A DNA stretch of 64,000 nt from positions 305,974,984 to 306,038,983 of the forward strand of contig NC_053390.1 of the NCBI RefSeq assembly GCF_905171765.1, read 5' to 3'. Position 1 is the stretch's first letter; each line of letters begins with the position of its first letter. The translations under genes and the position numbers were made by a program. Positions 23,208 through 35,179 of this stretch are shown piece after piece. Source of the DNA: Bufo bufo. Lineage: Eukaryota > Chordata > Amphibia > Anura > Bufonidae. Below the pieces are notes generated by a model, which saw only the letters and a program-made list of their open reading frames with translations, made no database searches and was not told the DNA's origin.

Positions 23208-24040
23208 GTGTAAGTAAGCATACTATTCCTATCAGTTCACCCTAATAGATCTCTATTAGGGTCAATAGGACTTCACACTCTCCCTGCTGCCCTGTGCATA
23301 GTGCACACGGCAGCAGGGAGCTGACCATGGCAGCCAGGATGCTACTGAAACCCTGGCTGCCATGGTAACTGATCGGAGTCCCGCGATTACACGGGCTCCA
23401 ATGAGAAGCTGCCACCCTGGCATCACTGCCGCCAATGATTTAATCGGCCGGAATTAATTTAATACTTAGAAGAGGGGGAGTAGAAGGAGAGGGACTGTGG
23501 CCACTGCGCCACCAATAAATATAGTTAATATGCCTGAATACAAACATAGCCTGCATGTGCCGGCCATATCCCATACCTGGCCTCTATTACTGCGCGCCGT
23601 GATCCGCCGCAATTAACCCCTCAGGACCTGAGGGGTTAATTGCGGTAGATCACAGCGTGCAGTCATAGAGGCCGGGTATGGGATGTGGCCAGCACTTGCA
23701 GGCTACGTTTGTATTCAGGCAAATTAACTATATTCATTGGTGGCGCAGTGGCCACAGTCCCTCCCCTCCTCCTTCTCTCTGTTCTCATTGGTGGCGTAGT
23801 GGCCACAGTCCCTCCTCCTCCTTCTCTGTTCTCATTGGTGGTTAGCGGCAGCTGCACACAGTGGGGAGGGAGAGACTCCCTCCTTCTCCACTGTGCCGGC
23901 TCAGGAGAACATGGTGCGAGCCGAGAGCTGCGCATGCAATGTTCTTCCGCGATATGGCGATATAAACAAAATCTCTATCGTTGGTCAAATTTATATCGTT
24001 TATATATCGCATATCGCCCACCCCTACTATCACAACAATA
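23208..24040. repeat. Palindromic repeat complex
   Basis: A palindrome centred near 23622 (AATTAACCCCTCAGG mirrored) has arms of at least 100 bases (23510-23620 and 23626-23745). A hairpin at 23275-23325 (ccctgctgcc...ggcagcaggg) and another around 'ggcagcca' at 23330-23360 precede it. Two 'gttctcattggtgg' units follow at 23780 and 23830. It ends near 24030 in 'atatcgcatatcgcccaccccta'. Several phrases recur at 29440-30460. Class not determined. Confidence 0.5.
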
Positions 24041-24594
24041 ATCTCCAATGGAAGGAGCATATCGCTCTGATGTTTGACAAATGCAATTGAAAATGATCAT
24101 ATTGTACGATAAATTACTAGGCATGAAGGCAGCTATGAACTTGAGACTTGTCTGCCATTTCAAAAGAGATAATTAGATTAATAGGATCTCACTGCCTAGG
24201 AATGCTTTCCCTAAATTTTCAATTCTTCATGCATTATTTGATACAGGTATCTCAACAGCTTGCCAAATAGGAGCCATCAGTGAGTCCCAGACTCCCTGAA
24301 TGGATGTAGAGTTATAAAAGTTGTATTAAAAGTTGGCATTAATTATTTAACATTTGAGATTTTTGTATACCATGACCAGAAATTAAACTTTCCAGTGTCA
24401 AACATAATAGACTCTATGGATTAAATTAAAGTACATACCTCATCAGTTCTCATTAATCACCAGTCTTCTCACTTTTTACACACATAATAAGTTATCCTAT
24501 TTTCTTTGTAAAATCTATTCAGATTTGGTAAGAGGAAGTTAAGACAGTGATGACCCTGCAATTAATCTGCATAAGGTAATTAAACTCTCTTTAA
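24041..24594. other. No recognisable feature
   Basis: AT-rich sequence without open frames or repeats that I can support. Confidence 0.4.
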
Positions 24595-24986
24595 AAGGAA
24601 CCTGTCAGGTCCATGCTGCCCTCAAGTGTATTGACAAGCACACTGATTTCAGCGGCCTGTCATTTATGTGCAGTACTTGCATGTTATACTATACTGCGCA
24701 TAGCCAGCAAGGGTCTGTTCTGCAGCGGGGAATCTGATCAGCTGTGGATTGACAGGTTTCTCTGTCTGCATAGTAATAACAGGGAAACCTGTCAATCAGC
24801 AGAGGTTGTTGGGATCATTATACTCTTCGCTGCAACTCTAGCAGAGCGTTGAAGATTATTACATGTAAGTTCTTATAAATCACACCATACATCCAGATAA
24901 GGGACAGACTGCTGAAATCAGTGGGCCTGTCACTAAACTATGCCGTCCTCAGAGAGGGCATCATATGGGACCTGACAGGTTCTCTT
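24595..24986. mobile_element. TTAA-type MITE, about 392 bp
   Basis: TTAA at 24591-24594 and TCAA (mutated) at 24987-24990. Ends AAGGAACCTGTCAGGTCC and GGACCTGACAGGTTCTCTT are inverted partners. An inner stem pairs 'ggtttctctgtctgc' (24752) with 'gggaaacctgtcaatc'. No coding capacity. Termini resemble 10188-10571. Confidence 0.7.
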
Positions 24987-24990
24987 TCAA

Positions 24991-25537
24991 TATGCTTTTC
25001 TTGTATGATTAATTACAGCAGCTTTTTATTTATGAGTTTTATGCAGTTTCTCTTACGAATCTCGGGTTTAGGCTTCACAGTGGTACAGACCTGCCTCCTG
25101 TGCTCTCCTTCCCGGTGGGTCCGGCCGCCTGGCTCACTCTGTTTCTCCTCACAAGCTGCAGCCTGCTTGGCCTCTCTCTCTGTGTCCATATAGCGTGCAT
25201 GCTCCCCCTATGGCATCTTCACGAGGCAATGAGTAGCCACCCTGGGGTAATTTAGGCACCTTCCCCTGTGGGAAGGTGCCGGAGCATTAGGTTTCCTAAC
25301 GTGCTAGTACCCTGCAAAAGTGTATGTTCTGTTGGCTGCCTGTGTACTAACTTTCTGCCTGTTTACTGAATTCTGACCCTCTGCTGCCTAACCTGTGCCT
25401 GACTGTGGCAGGCGCAGCACTATGAAGTGCCTTTTGCGCTGTCGCATTAGAAGAATTTTTATATCTCTAACTTTTTAGTCTAACCAGAATGTCTATTACT
25501 CTGTAATTCCTCTAGCGCCGTTCTATGGAACGTAGGT
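24991..25537. other. Unrecognised sequence with one small hairpin
   Basis: A hairpin at 25256-25284 (ggcaccttcccctgtgggaaggtgcc). The style of 25330-25440 resembles LTR sequence, but no TG...CA ends were found. No gene supported. Confidence 0.35.
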
Positions 25538-25540
25538 TTA

Positions 25541-26038
25541 GGCTACTTTCACACTAGCGTTCGGGGCTCCGCTTGTGAGCTCCGTTTGAAGGCTCTCACA
25601 AGCGGCCCCGAACGCATCCGTACTGCCCTAATGCATTCTGAGTGGATGCGGATCTGCTCAGAATGCATCAGTCTGGCAGCGTTCAGCCTCCGCTCCGCTC
25701 AGCAAGCGGACACCTGAACGCTGCTTGCAGCGTTCGGGTGTCCGCCTGGCCGTGCGGAGGCAAACGGATCCGTCCAGACTTACAATGTAAGTCAATGGGG
25801 ACGGATCCGTTTGAAGTTGACACAATATGGCTCAATTTTCAAACGGATCCGTCCCCCATTGACTTTCAATGTAAAGTCTGGACGGATCCGTCTGAACAAC
25901 TTTCACACTTAGAATTTTTTCTAAACTATAATGCAGACGGATCCGTTCTGAACAGCTCCAAACGTCTGCATTATAGGAGCGGATCCGTCTGTGCAGACAC
26001 CAGACGGATCCGCTCTGAACGCAAGTGTGAAAGTAGCC
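25541..26038. mobile_element. PIF/Harbinger-type MITE, 498 bp, TSD TTA
   Basis: TTA at 25538-25540 and 26039-26041. Ends GGCTACTTTCACACTAGCG and, inverted, GGCTACTTTCACACTTGCG. Same length and internal plan ('ggatccgt' hairpins) as 8947-9444 with orientation and sequence differences. TSD fits TWA. The 141-codon open stretch inside is a by-product of the palindromes. Confidence 0.85.
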
Positions 26039-26445
26039 TTAAAGAGCACACCAAATGTTTGAAATAACTTCTTTATTAACTTCAACTTTTCTTTATTTAA
26101 CACTGCCGCCTCCGCAGCATATAGTCCATGTACAAAACAAGTGTTGAATAAAATATCACAAAATGGCGGTATGCATAATATGGTGGTTCAACTGTTCAAT
26201 CTTGTCATTCAACATAAAATGGTGGATATATTTCTCTCTTGAGTATCTGCACTCTCACTTTAAGTTATTTAAGCACTTTATGATCTATCTGAGAGGTAGA
26301 TCTGAGGTCTAACTAGTAGTTCACTTGCTGAATTTGGTCGCAATTTGCAGTATGCAGTTAGCAGTAACTATTTGCAGATTGGTTGAGTATGATCTGGTAT
26401 GGTTGTATGCAATTTGGATTGCAATATGGAATTTGAATTTGGATT

Positions 26446-26511
26446 GTGAACTTTGTAGTTTGCAATTGTGAACTTTGTAGATTGCAATTGTGAACTTTGT
26501 AATTTGCAATT
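26446..26511. repeat. 22-bp tandem repeat, three units
   Basis: Units 26446-26467, 26468-26489 and 26490-26511 (GTGAACTTTGTAGTTTGCAA and variants). The surrounding 26042-26540 has further degraded 'aatttggattgca' units. No gene seen. Confidence 0.75.
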
Positions 26512-26763
26512 GGTGGAACTGTAAGTAAACACATATATAACTACAAACCGGATTCCAAAAAAGTAGGGACACTATACAAATCGTGAATAAAAACTGAATG
26601 CAATGATGTGGAGGTGCCATCTTCTAATATTTTATTCAGAATAGAACATAAATCACGGAACAAAAGTTTAAACTGAGAAAATGTACCATTTTAAGGGAAA
26701 AATATGTTGAATCAGAATTTCATGGTGTCAACAAATCCCCAAAAAGTTGGGACAAGGCCATTT

Positions 26764-27562
26764 TCACCACTGTGTGGCATCTCCCCTTCTTCTTACAACA
26801 CTCAACAGACGTCTGGGGACCGAGGAGACCAGTTTCTCAAGTTTAGAAATAGGAATGCTCTCCCATTCTTGTCTAATACAGGCCTCTAACTGTTCAATCA
26901 TCTTGGGCCTTCTTTGTTGCACCTTCCTCTTTATGATGCGCCAAATGTTCTCTATAGGTGAAAGATCTGGACTGCAGACTGGCCATTTCAGTACCCGGAT
27001 CCTTCTCCTATGCAGCCATGATGTTGTGATTGATGCAGAATGTGGTCTGGCATTATCTTGTTGAAAAATGCAGGGTCTTCCTTGAAAGAGATGACGTCTG
27101 GATGGGAGCATATGTTGTTCTAGAACCTGAATATATTTTTCTGCATTGATGGTGCCTTTCCAGACATGCAAGCTGCCCATGCCACACGCACTCATGCAAC
27201 CCCATACCATCAGAGATGCAGGCTTCTGAACTGAGCGTTGATAACAACTTGGGTTGTCCTCTTTGGTCCGGATGACATGGCGTCCCAGATTTCCAAAAAT
27301 AACTTCGAATCGTGACTCGTCTGACCACAGAACAGTCTTCCATTTTGCCACACTCCATTTTAAATGATCCCTGGCCCAGTGAAAACGCCTGAGCTTGTGG
27401 ATCTTGCTTAGAAATGGCTTCTTCTTTGCACTGTAGAGTTTCAGCTGGCAACGGAGGATGGCACGGTGGATTGTGTTCACTGACAATGGTTTCTGGAAGT
27501 ATTCTTGAGCCCATTCTGTGATTTCCTTTACAGTAGCATTCCTGTTTGTGGTGCAGTGTCGT
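26764..27562 (-). pseudogene. Tc1-like transposase, catalytic part (267 codons)
   Basis: Open on the minus strand. Shows KKPFLSKIHKLRRFHWARDH, LWSDESRFEV (first Asp), VWGCMSACGMGSL (Gly-rich box), IFQQDNARPHSA (second Asp) and VCSPDLSPIENIW (Glu). Thirty-four residues lie between the second Asp and the Glu: DD34E, classical Tc1. No stop or frameshift is seen in this part. It is cut from its DNA-binding N terminus by the TTAA insertion beginning at 27567; a Lys codon spans the break. Confidence 0.9.
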
Positions 27563-28963
27563 TTAACCACCTCAGCCCCCAGTGCTTAAACACCCTGAAA
27601 GACCAGGACACTTTTTACACTTCTGACCTACACTACTTTCACCGTTTATTGCTCGGTCATGCAACTTACCACCCAAATGAATTTTATCTCCTTTTCTTCT
27701 CACTAATAGAGCTTTCATTTGGTGGTATTTTTTTGCTGCTGACATTTTTACTTTTTTTGTTATTAATCGAAATTTAACGATTTTTTTTGCAAAAAAATGA
27801 CATTTTTCACTTTCAGTTGTAAAATTTTGCAAAAAAAACGAGATCCATATATAAATTTTGCTCTAAATTTATTGTTCTACATGTCTTTGATAAAAAAAAA
27901 TGTTTGGGTAAAAAAAAAATGGTTTGGGTAAAAGTTATAGCGTTTACAAACTATGGTACAAAAATGTGAATTTCCGCTTTTTGAAGCAGCTCTGAGCACC
28001 TGTCATGTTTCCTGAGGTTCTACAATGCCCAGACAGTACAAACACCCCACAAATGACCCCATTTCGGAAAGTACACACCCTAAGGTATTCGCTGATGGGC
28101 ATAGTGAGTTCATAGAACTTTTTATTTTTTGTCACAAGTTAGCGGAAAATGATGATTTTTTTTTTTTTCTTCCAAAGTCTCATATTCCACTAACTTGTGA
28201 CAAAAAATAAAAACTTCTATGAACTCACTATGCCCATCACGAAATACCTTGGGGTCTCTTCTTTCCAAAATGGGGTCACTTGTGGGGTGGTTATACTGCC
28301 CTGGCATTCTAGGGGCCCAAATGTGTGGTAAGGAGTTTGAAATCAAATTCTGTAAAAAATGACCTGTGAAATCCGAAAGGTGCTCTTTGGAATATGGGCC
28401 CCTTTGCCCACCTAGGCTGCAAAAAAGTGTCACACATCTGGTATCTCTGTATTCAGGAGAAGTTGAGGAATGTGTTTTGGGGTGTCTTTTTACATATACC
28501 CATGCTGGGTGAGATAAATATCTTGGTCAAATGCCAACTTTGTATAAAAAAATGGTAAAAGTTGTCTTTTGCCAAGATATTTCTCTCACCCAGCATGGGT
28601 ATATGTAAAATGACACCCCAAAACACATTCCCCAACTTCTCCTGAGTACGGAGATACCAGATGTGTGACACTTTTTTGCAGCCTAGGTGGGCAAAGGGGC
28701 CCATATTCCAAAGAGCACCTTTCGGATTTCACAGGTCATTTTTTACAGAATTTGATTTCAAACTCCTTACCACACATTTGGGCCCCTAGAATGCCAGGGC
28801 AGTATAACTACCCCACAAGTGACCCCATTTTGGAAAGAAGACACCCCAAGGTATTCCGTGAGGGGCATGGCAAGTTCCTAGAATTGTTTATTTTTTGTCA
28901 CAAGTTAGTGGAAAATGATGATTTTTTTTTTTTTTTTTCATACAAAGTCTCATATTCCACTAA

Positions 28964-31003
28964 GGCCTCCTGCACACGACCGTTGTGTGCACCCGTGGCC
29001 GTTGTGCCGTTTTACGTTTTTTTTCGCGGACCCATTGACTTTCAATGGGTCCGTGGAAAAAACGGAAAATGCACCGTTTTGCAGCCGCATCCGTGATCCG
29101 TGTTTCATGGCCGTGAAAAAAATAGGACCTGTCCTATTTTTTTCACGGCCAACGGTTCACGGACCCATTCAAGTCAATGGGTCCGTGAAAGAACACGGAT
29201 GCACACAAGATTGGCATCCGTGTCCGTGATCCGTGGCCGTAGGTTACTTTTTATACAGACGGATCCAAAGATCCGTCTGCATAAAGCTTTTTCAAAGCTG
29301 AGTTTTCACTTCGTGAAAACTCAGAACCGACAGTATATTCTAACACAGAAGCGTTCCCATGGTGATGGGGACGCTTCTAGTTAGAATACACTACAAACTG
29401 TGTACAAGACTGCCCCCTGCTGCCTGGCAGCACCCGATCTCTTACAGGGGGCCGTGATCAGCACAATTAACCCCTTCAGGTGCGGCACCTGAAAGGGTTA
29501 ATTGTACTATCATATCCCCCTGTAAGAGATCAGGGCTGCCAGGCAGCAGGGGGCAGACCCCCCCCCTCCCCAGTTTGAATATCATTGATGGCCAGTGCGG
29601 CCCCCCCCCCCTCTATTGTAATTATTCGTTGGTGGCACAGTGTGCGCCCCCCCCCTCCCTCCCTCCCTCCCTCTATTGTAATAATTCGTTGGTGGCACAG
29701 TGTGCGCCCCCCATCGGCCCCCCCTCCCTCTATAGCATTAACAACATTGGTGGCCAGTGTGCGGCCTCCCATCTTCCCCCCCCCCCCATCATCATTGGTG
29801 GCAGCGGAGTTCCGATCGGAGTCCCAGTTTAATCGCTGGGGCTCCGATCGGTAACCATGGCAACCAGGACGCTACTACAGTCCTGGTTGCCATGGTTACA
29901 TAGCAATAGTACAATAGTAGAAGATTCATACTTACCGGCTGCTATGATGTTCGTGTCCGGCCGGGAGCTCCACCTACTGGTAAGTGACAGCCTCAGGTCT
30001 GTGCGGCGCATTGCTAAATGAACTGTCACTTACCAGTAGGAGGAGCTCCCGGCCGGACACGAACATCGCAGCTCCCAGGTAAGTATGAATCTTTTACTAT
30101 TGTACTATTGCTAGTAACCTGCTGCCACCAATGATCGGGGGGGGGGGGGATGGGAGGCCGCACACTGGCCACCAATGTTGTTAATGCTATAGAGGGAGGG
30201 GGGGGCCGATGGGGGGCGCACACTGTGCCACCAACGATTTATTACAATAGAGGGAGGAAGGGGGGGCGCACACTGTGCCACCAACGATTTATTACAATAG
30301 AGGGAGGGAGGGGGGGGGGGCGCACTGGCCACCAATGATATTCAAACTGGGGAGGGGGGGGGGTCTGCCCCCTGCTGCCTGGCAGCCCTGATCTCTTACA
30401 GGGGGATATGATAGTACAATAAACCCCTTCAGGTGCGGCACTTGAGGGGTTAATTGTGCTGATCACGGCCCCCTGTAAGAGATCGGATGCTGCTAGGCAG
30501 CAGGGGGCAATCATGTACACAGTTTGTAGTATATTCTAACTAGAAGCGTCCCCATCACCATGGGAACGCCTCTGTGTTAGAATATACTGTCGGAAATGAG
30601 GTTTCACGATCTAACTCATATCCGACAGTATATTCTAACATAGGGGCGTTCCCATGGTGATGGGGACGCTTCAAGTTAAAATATACCATCGGATTGGAGA
30701 AAACTCTGATCCGATGGTATAAAAGGGACTCCAGACTTTACATTGAAAGTCAATAGGGACGGATCCGTTTGAAATGGCACCATATTGTGTCAACGTCAAA
30801 CGGATCCGTCCCCATTGACTTGCATTGTAACTCAGGACGGATCCGTTTGGCTCCGCACGGCCAGGCGGACACCAAAACGACTTTTTTTTCATGTCCGTGG
30901 ATCCTCCAAAAATCCTCCACGGACGAAAAAACGGTCACGGATCACGGAAAAACGGGACCCGTTTTTGCGGACCGCAAAAAAATACGTTCGTGTGCAGGAG
31001 GCC
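28964..31003. mobile_element. PIF/Harbinger-type palindromic element, 2040 bp, TSD TAA
   Basis: TAA at 28961-28963 and 31004-31006. Ends GGCCTCCTGCACACGAC and, inverted, GGCCTCCTGCACACGAA. Arms of about 1 kb are inverted copies centred near 29985, where 'ctccggccggacac'-type stems meet. Unoccupied copies of the target phrase (attccactaacttgtgac) exist nearby, as at 28186-28203. Poly-C/G tracts (29600-29790, 30130-30360) are mirror images. The right arm holds extra 'acggatccgt' sequence missing on the left. No transposase. Confidence 0.85.
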
Positions 31004-32814
31004 TAACTTGTGACAAAAAATAAAAACTTCCATGAACTCACTATGCCCATCAGCGAATACCTTGGGGTCTCTTCTTTCCAAAATGGGGTCACTTGTGGGG
31101 TAGTTATACTGCCCTGGCATTCTAGGGGCCCAAATGTGTGGTAAGGAGTTTGAAATCAAATTCTGTAAAAAATGACCTGTGAAATCCGAAAGGTGCTCTT
31201 TGGAATATGGGCCCCTTTGCCCACCTAGGCTGCAAAAAAGTGTCACACATCTGGTATCTCTGTATTCAGGAGAAGTTGAGGAATGTGTTTTGGGGTGTCT
31301 TTTTACATATACCCATGCTGGGTGAGATAAATATCTTGGTCAAATGCCAACTTTGTATAAAAAAAATGGGAAAAGTTGTCTTTTGCCAAGATATTTCTCT
31401 CACCCAGCATGGGTATATGTAAAATGACACCCCAAAACACATTCCCCAACTTCTCCTGAGTACGGAGATACCAGATGTGTGACACTTTTTTGCAGCCTAG
31501 GTGGGCAAAGGGGCCCATATTCCAAAGAGCACCTTTCGGATTTCACAGGTCATTTTTTACAGAATTTGATTTCAAACTCCTTACCACACATTTGGGCCCC
31601 TAGAATGCCAGGGCAGTATAACTACCCCACAAGTAACCCCATTATGGAAAGAAGAGACCCCAAGGTATTCGCTGATGGGCATAGTGAGTTAATGGAAGTT
31701 TTTATTTTTTGTCACAAGTTAGTGGAATATGAGACTTTGTATGAAAAAAAAAAAAAAAAATCAGCATTTTCCACTAACTTGTGACAAAAAATAAAAAATT
31801 CGAGGAACTCGCCATGCCCCTCACGGAATACCTTGGGGTGTCTTCTTTCCAAAATGGGGTCACTTGTGGGGTAGTTATACTGCCCTGGCATTTTCCAGGG
31901 GCCCTAATGTGTGGTAAGTAGGTAAATGACCTGTGAAATCCTAAAGGTGCTCTTTGGAATATGGGCCCCTTTGCCCACCTAGGCTGCAAAAAAGTGTCAC
32001 ACATGTGGTATCGCCGTATTCAGGAGAAGTTGGGGAATGTGTTTTGGGGTGTCATTTTACATATACCCTTGCTGGGTGAGAGAAATATCTTGACAAAAGA
32101 CAACTTTTCCCATTTTTTTATACAAAGTTGGCATTTGACCAAGATATTTCTCTCACCCAGCATGGGTATATGTAAAATGACACCCCAAAACACATTCCCC
32201 AATTTCTCCTGAGTACGGCGATACCAGATGTGTGACACTTTTTTGCAGCCTAGATGCGCAAAGGTGCCCAAATTCCTTTTAGGAGGGCATTTTTAGACAT
32301 TTGGATACCAGACTTCTTCTCACGCTTTGGGGCCCCTAGAATGCCAGGGCAGTATAAATACCCCACATGTGACCCCATTTTGGAAAGAAGACACCCCAAG
32401 GTATTCAATGAGGGGCATGGCGAGTTCATAGAAATTTTTTTTTTTTGGCACAAGTTAGCGGAAATTGATATTTTTAATTTTTTTCTCACAAAGTCTCCCG
32501 TTCCGCTAACTTGGGACAAAAATTTCAATCTTTCATGGACTCAATATGCCCCTCACGGAATACCTGGGGGTGCCTTCTTTCCGAAATGGGGTCACATGTG
32601 GGGTATTTATACTGCCCTGGCATTCTAGGGGCCCTAAAGCGTGAGAAGAAGTCTGGAATATAAATGTCTAAAAAATTTTACGCATTTGGATTCCGTGAGG
32701 GGTATGGTGAGTTCATGTGAGATTTTATTTTTTGACACAAGTTAGTGGAATATGAGACTTTGTAAGAAAAAAAAAAAATAATTCCGCTAACTTGGGCCAA
32801 AAAAATGTCTGAAT

Positions 32815-34560
32815 GGAGCCTTACAGAGGGTGATCAATGACAGGGGGGTGATCAATGACAGGGGTGTGATCAATGACAGGGGGGTGATCAATGACAGGGG
32901 GGTGATCAATGACAGGGGGGTGATCAGGGAGTCTATATGGGGTGATAACCACAGTCATTGATCATGCCCCTGTAAGGCTTCATTCAGACGTCCGGATGCG
33001 TTTTGCGGATCCGATCCATCTATCAGTGCATCCGTAAAAATCATGCGGACATCTGAATGGAGCTTTACAGGGGGGTAATCAATGACAGGGGGGTGATCAG
33101 GGAGTCTATATGGGGTGATAACCACAGTCATTGATCACGCCCCTGTAAGGCTTCATTCAGACGTCCGGATGCGTTTTGCGGATCCGATCCATCTATCAGT
33201 GCATCCGTAAAAATCATGCGGACATCTGAATGGAGCTTTACAGGGGGGTAATCAATGACAGGGGGGTGATCAGGGAGTCTATATGGGGTGATAACCACAG
33301 TTATTGATCACGCCCCTGTAAGGCTTCATTCAGACGTCCGGATGCGTTTTGCGGATCCGATCCATCTATCAGTGCATCCGTAAAAATCATGCGGACATCT
33401 GAATGGAGCTTTACAGGGGGGTAATCAATGACAGGGGGGTGATCACCACAGTCATTGATCATGCCCCTGTAAGGCTTCATTCAGACGTCCGGATGCGTTT
33501 TGCGGATCCGATCCATCTATCAGTGGATCCGTAAAAATCATGCGGACGTCTGAATGGAGCTTTACAGGGGGGTAATCAATGACAGGGGGGTAATCAATGA
33601 CAGGGGGGTAATCAGGGAGTCTATATGGGGTGATCACCACAGTCATTGATCACGCCCCTGTAAGGCTTCATTCAGACGTCCGGATGCGTTTTGCGGATCC
33701 GATCCATCTATCAGTGCATCCGTAAAAATCATGCGGACATCTGAATGGAGCTTTACAGGGGGTTGATCAATGACAGGGGTGTAATCAATGACAGGGGTGA
33801 TCAGGGAGTCTATATGGGGTGATAACCACAGTCATTGATCATGCCCCTGTAAGGCTTCATTCAGACGTCAGTATGCGTTTTGCGGATCCGATCCATCTAT
33901 CAGTGCATCCGTAAAAATCATGCGGACATCTGAATGGAGCTTTACAGGGGGGTGATCATGGAGTCTATATGGGGTGATCACCACAGTCATTGATCATGCC
34001 CCTGTAAGGCTTCATTCAGACGTCCGGATGCGTTTTGCGGATCCGATCCATCTATCAGTGGATCCGTAAAAATCATGCGGACGTCTGAATGGAGCTTTAC
34101 AGGGGAGTAATCAATGACAGGGGGGTAATCAATGACAGGGGGGTGATCAGGGAGTCTATATGGGGTGATCACCACAGTCATTGATCACGCCCCTGTAAGG
34201 CTTCATTCAGACGTCCGGATGCGTTTTGCGGATCCGATCCATCTATCAGTGGATCCGTAAAAATCATGCGGACATCTGAATGGAGCTTTACAGGGGGGTA
34301 ATCAATGACAGGGGGGTGATCAGGGAGTCTATATGGGGTGATCACCACAGTCATTGATCACGCCCCTGTAAGGCTTCATTCAGACGTCCGGATGCGTTTT
34401 GCGGATCCGATCCATCTATCAGTGGATCCGTAAAAATCATGCGGACGTCTGAATGGAGCTTTACAGGGGGGTGATCAATGACAGGGGGGTGATCAATGAC
34501 AGGGGGGTAATCAATGACAGGGGGGTGATCAGGGAGTCTATATGGGGTGATCAGGGGTGA
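32815..34560. repeat. Minisatellite of about 150-192 bp units built on a MITE
   Basis: Nine units begin 'taaggcttcattcagacgtc' near 32973, 33147, 33320, 33470, 33660, 33850, 34005, 34197 and 34369. Each holds an approximately 105-base core with inverted ends (GGCTTCATTCAGACG and CGTCTGAATGGAGCT), then 'tttacaggggggt' and one to four copies of a 17-18-base 'gatcaatgacaggggggt' unit. Copy number of the small unit sets the spacing. The core looks like a Harbinger-type MITE (TAA start, GGC termini). Confidence 0.85.
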
Positions 34561-34617
34561 TCGGGGGCTAATAAGGGGTTAATAAGTGACGGGGGGGGTG
34601 TAGTGTAGTGTAGTGGT

Positions 34618-34961
34618 GCTTGGTGCTACTTTACTGAGCTACCTGTGTCCTCTGGTGGTCGATCCAAACAAAGGGGACCACCAGAGGACCAGGTAGCAGG
34701 TATATTAGACGCTGTTATCAAAACAGCATCTAATATACCTGTTAGGGGTTAAAAAAAACACATCTCCAGCCTGCCAGCGAACGATCGCCGCTGGCAGGCT
34801 GGAGATCAACTCTCTTACCGTCCGTTCCTGTGAGCGCGCGCGCCTGTGTGCGCGCGTTCACAGGAAATCTTGCGTCTCGCGAGAGGACGCGCCGGCGCGT
34901 CCAGGAGGAATGAATTAACCACCTCCAGGACGCGTCTGTGCGTACAGCGGTCCGGAGGTGG
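34618..34961. repeat. Cluster of five perfect or near-perfect hairpins
   Basis: In order: CTGGTGGTC.../...GACCACCAG (about 34650-34687); 'aggtatattagatgctg' pair (about 34698-34741); ATCTCCAGCCTGCCAGC pair (34763-34807); 'cctgtgagcgcgcgcg' pair (34828-34864); GACGCGCCGGCGCGTC self-palindrome (34886-34901). A terminal hairpin TTAACCACCTCC.../...GGAGGTGGTTAA closes the element at 34916-34965. Confidence 0.7.
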
Positions 34962-34963
34962 TT

Positions 34964-35179
34964 AAGGGCCCGGAGATCACGGGCATCCAGTATGGTTTTA
35001 TGGCCTTGACCCTTACGCACAGAGATTGTTCCAGATTCTCTGAATCTTCGGATGATGTTATGCACAGTTGATGATGATAGATGCAAAGTCTTTGCAATTT
35101 TTCGCTGGGTAACACCTTTCTGATATTGCTCCACTATCTTTCTGCGCAACATTGTGGGAATTGGTGATCCTCTACCCAT
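34964..35179 (-). pseudogene. Tc1-like transposase N-terminal DNA-binding part
   Basis: From ATG at 35179: MGRGSPIPTMLRRKIVEQYQ, then KGVTQRKIAKTLHLSSSTVH and NIIRRFRESGTISVRKGQG. This is the paired-type helix-turn-helix of Tc1 transposases, followed by the GRPK-like linker region. The frame reaches Leu at the inserted TTAA; the next codon is completed on the far side at 27562, so the two halves were once one frame. Confidence 0.85.

Larger units (their letters stand above)
27567..34961. mobile_element. TTAA-flanked composite element, 7.4 kb, no transposase
   Basis: TTAA at 27563-27566 and 34962-34965; ends CCACCTCAGCCCCCAGTG and, inverted, CCACCTCCGGACCGCTGT. Inside: inverted modules with 'ccagggcagtata', 'ccccaaggtattc' and 'ctaacttgtgacaaaaa' repeated in both orientations (28020-28960, 31005-32790), a Harbinger-type palindrome, a minisatellite and a hairpin cluster. 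Several 80-100-codon open stretches occur in near-identical inverted copies; they have no motifs and are not genes. It is non-autonomous. The target is proven by the split transposase. Confidence 0.8.

Noticed and set aside
29575..30338. Pro-rich or Gly-rich small proteins
   Set aside because: Produced by poly-C/G tracts in the arms of the Harbinger-type palindrome.
28122..32212. Several 80-140-codon frames with near-identical proteins
   Set aside because: They are the same inverted repeat modules read repeatedly; they overlap on both strands and carry no domain.
32815..34560. CRISPR array
   Set aside because: Units are 150-190 bp with internal small tandem repeats and no unique spacers; the context is a vertebrate transposon landscape.
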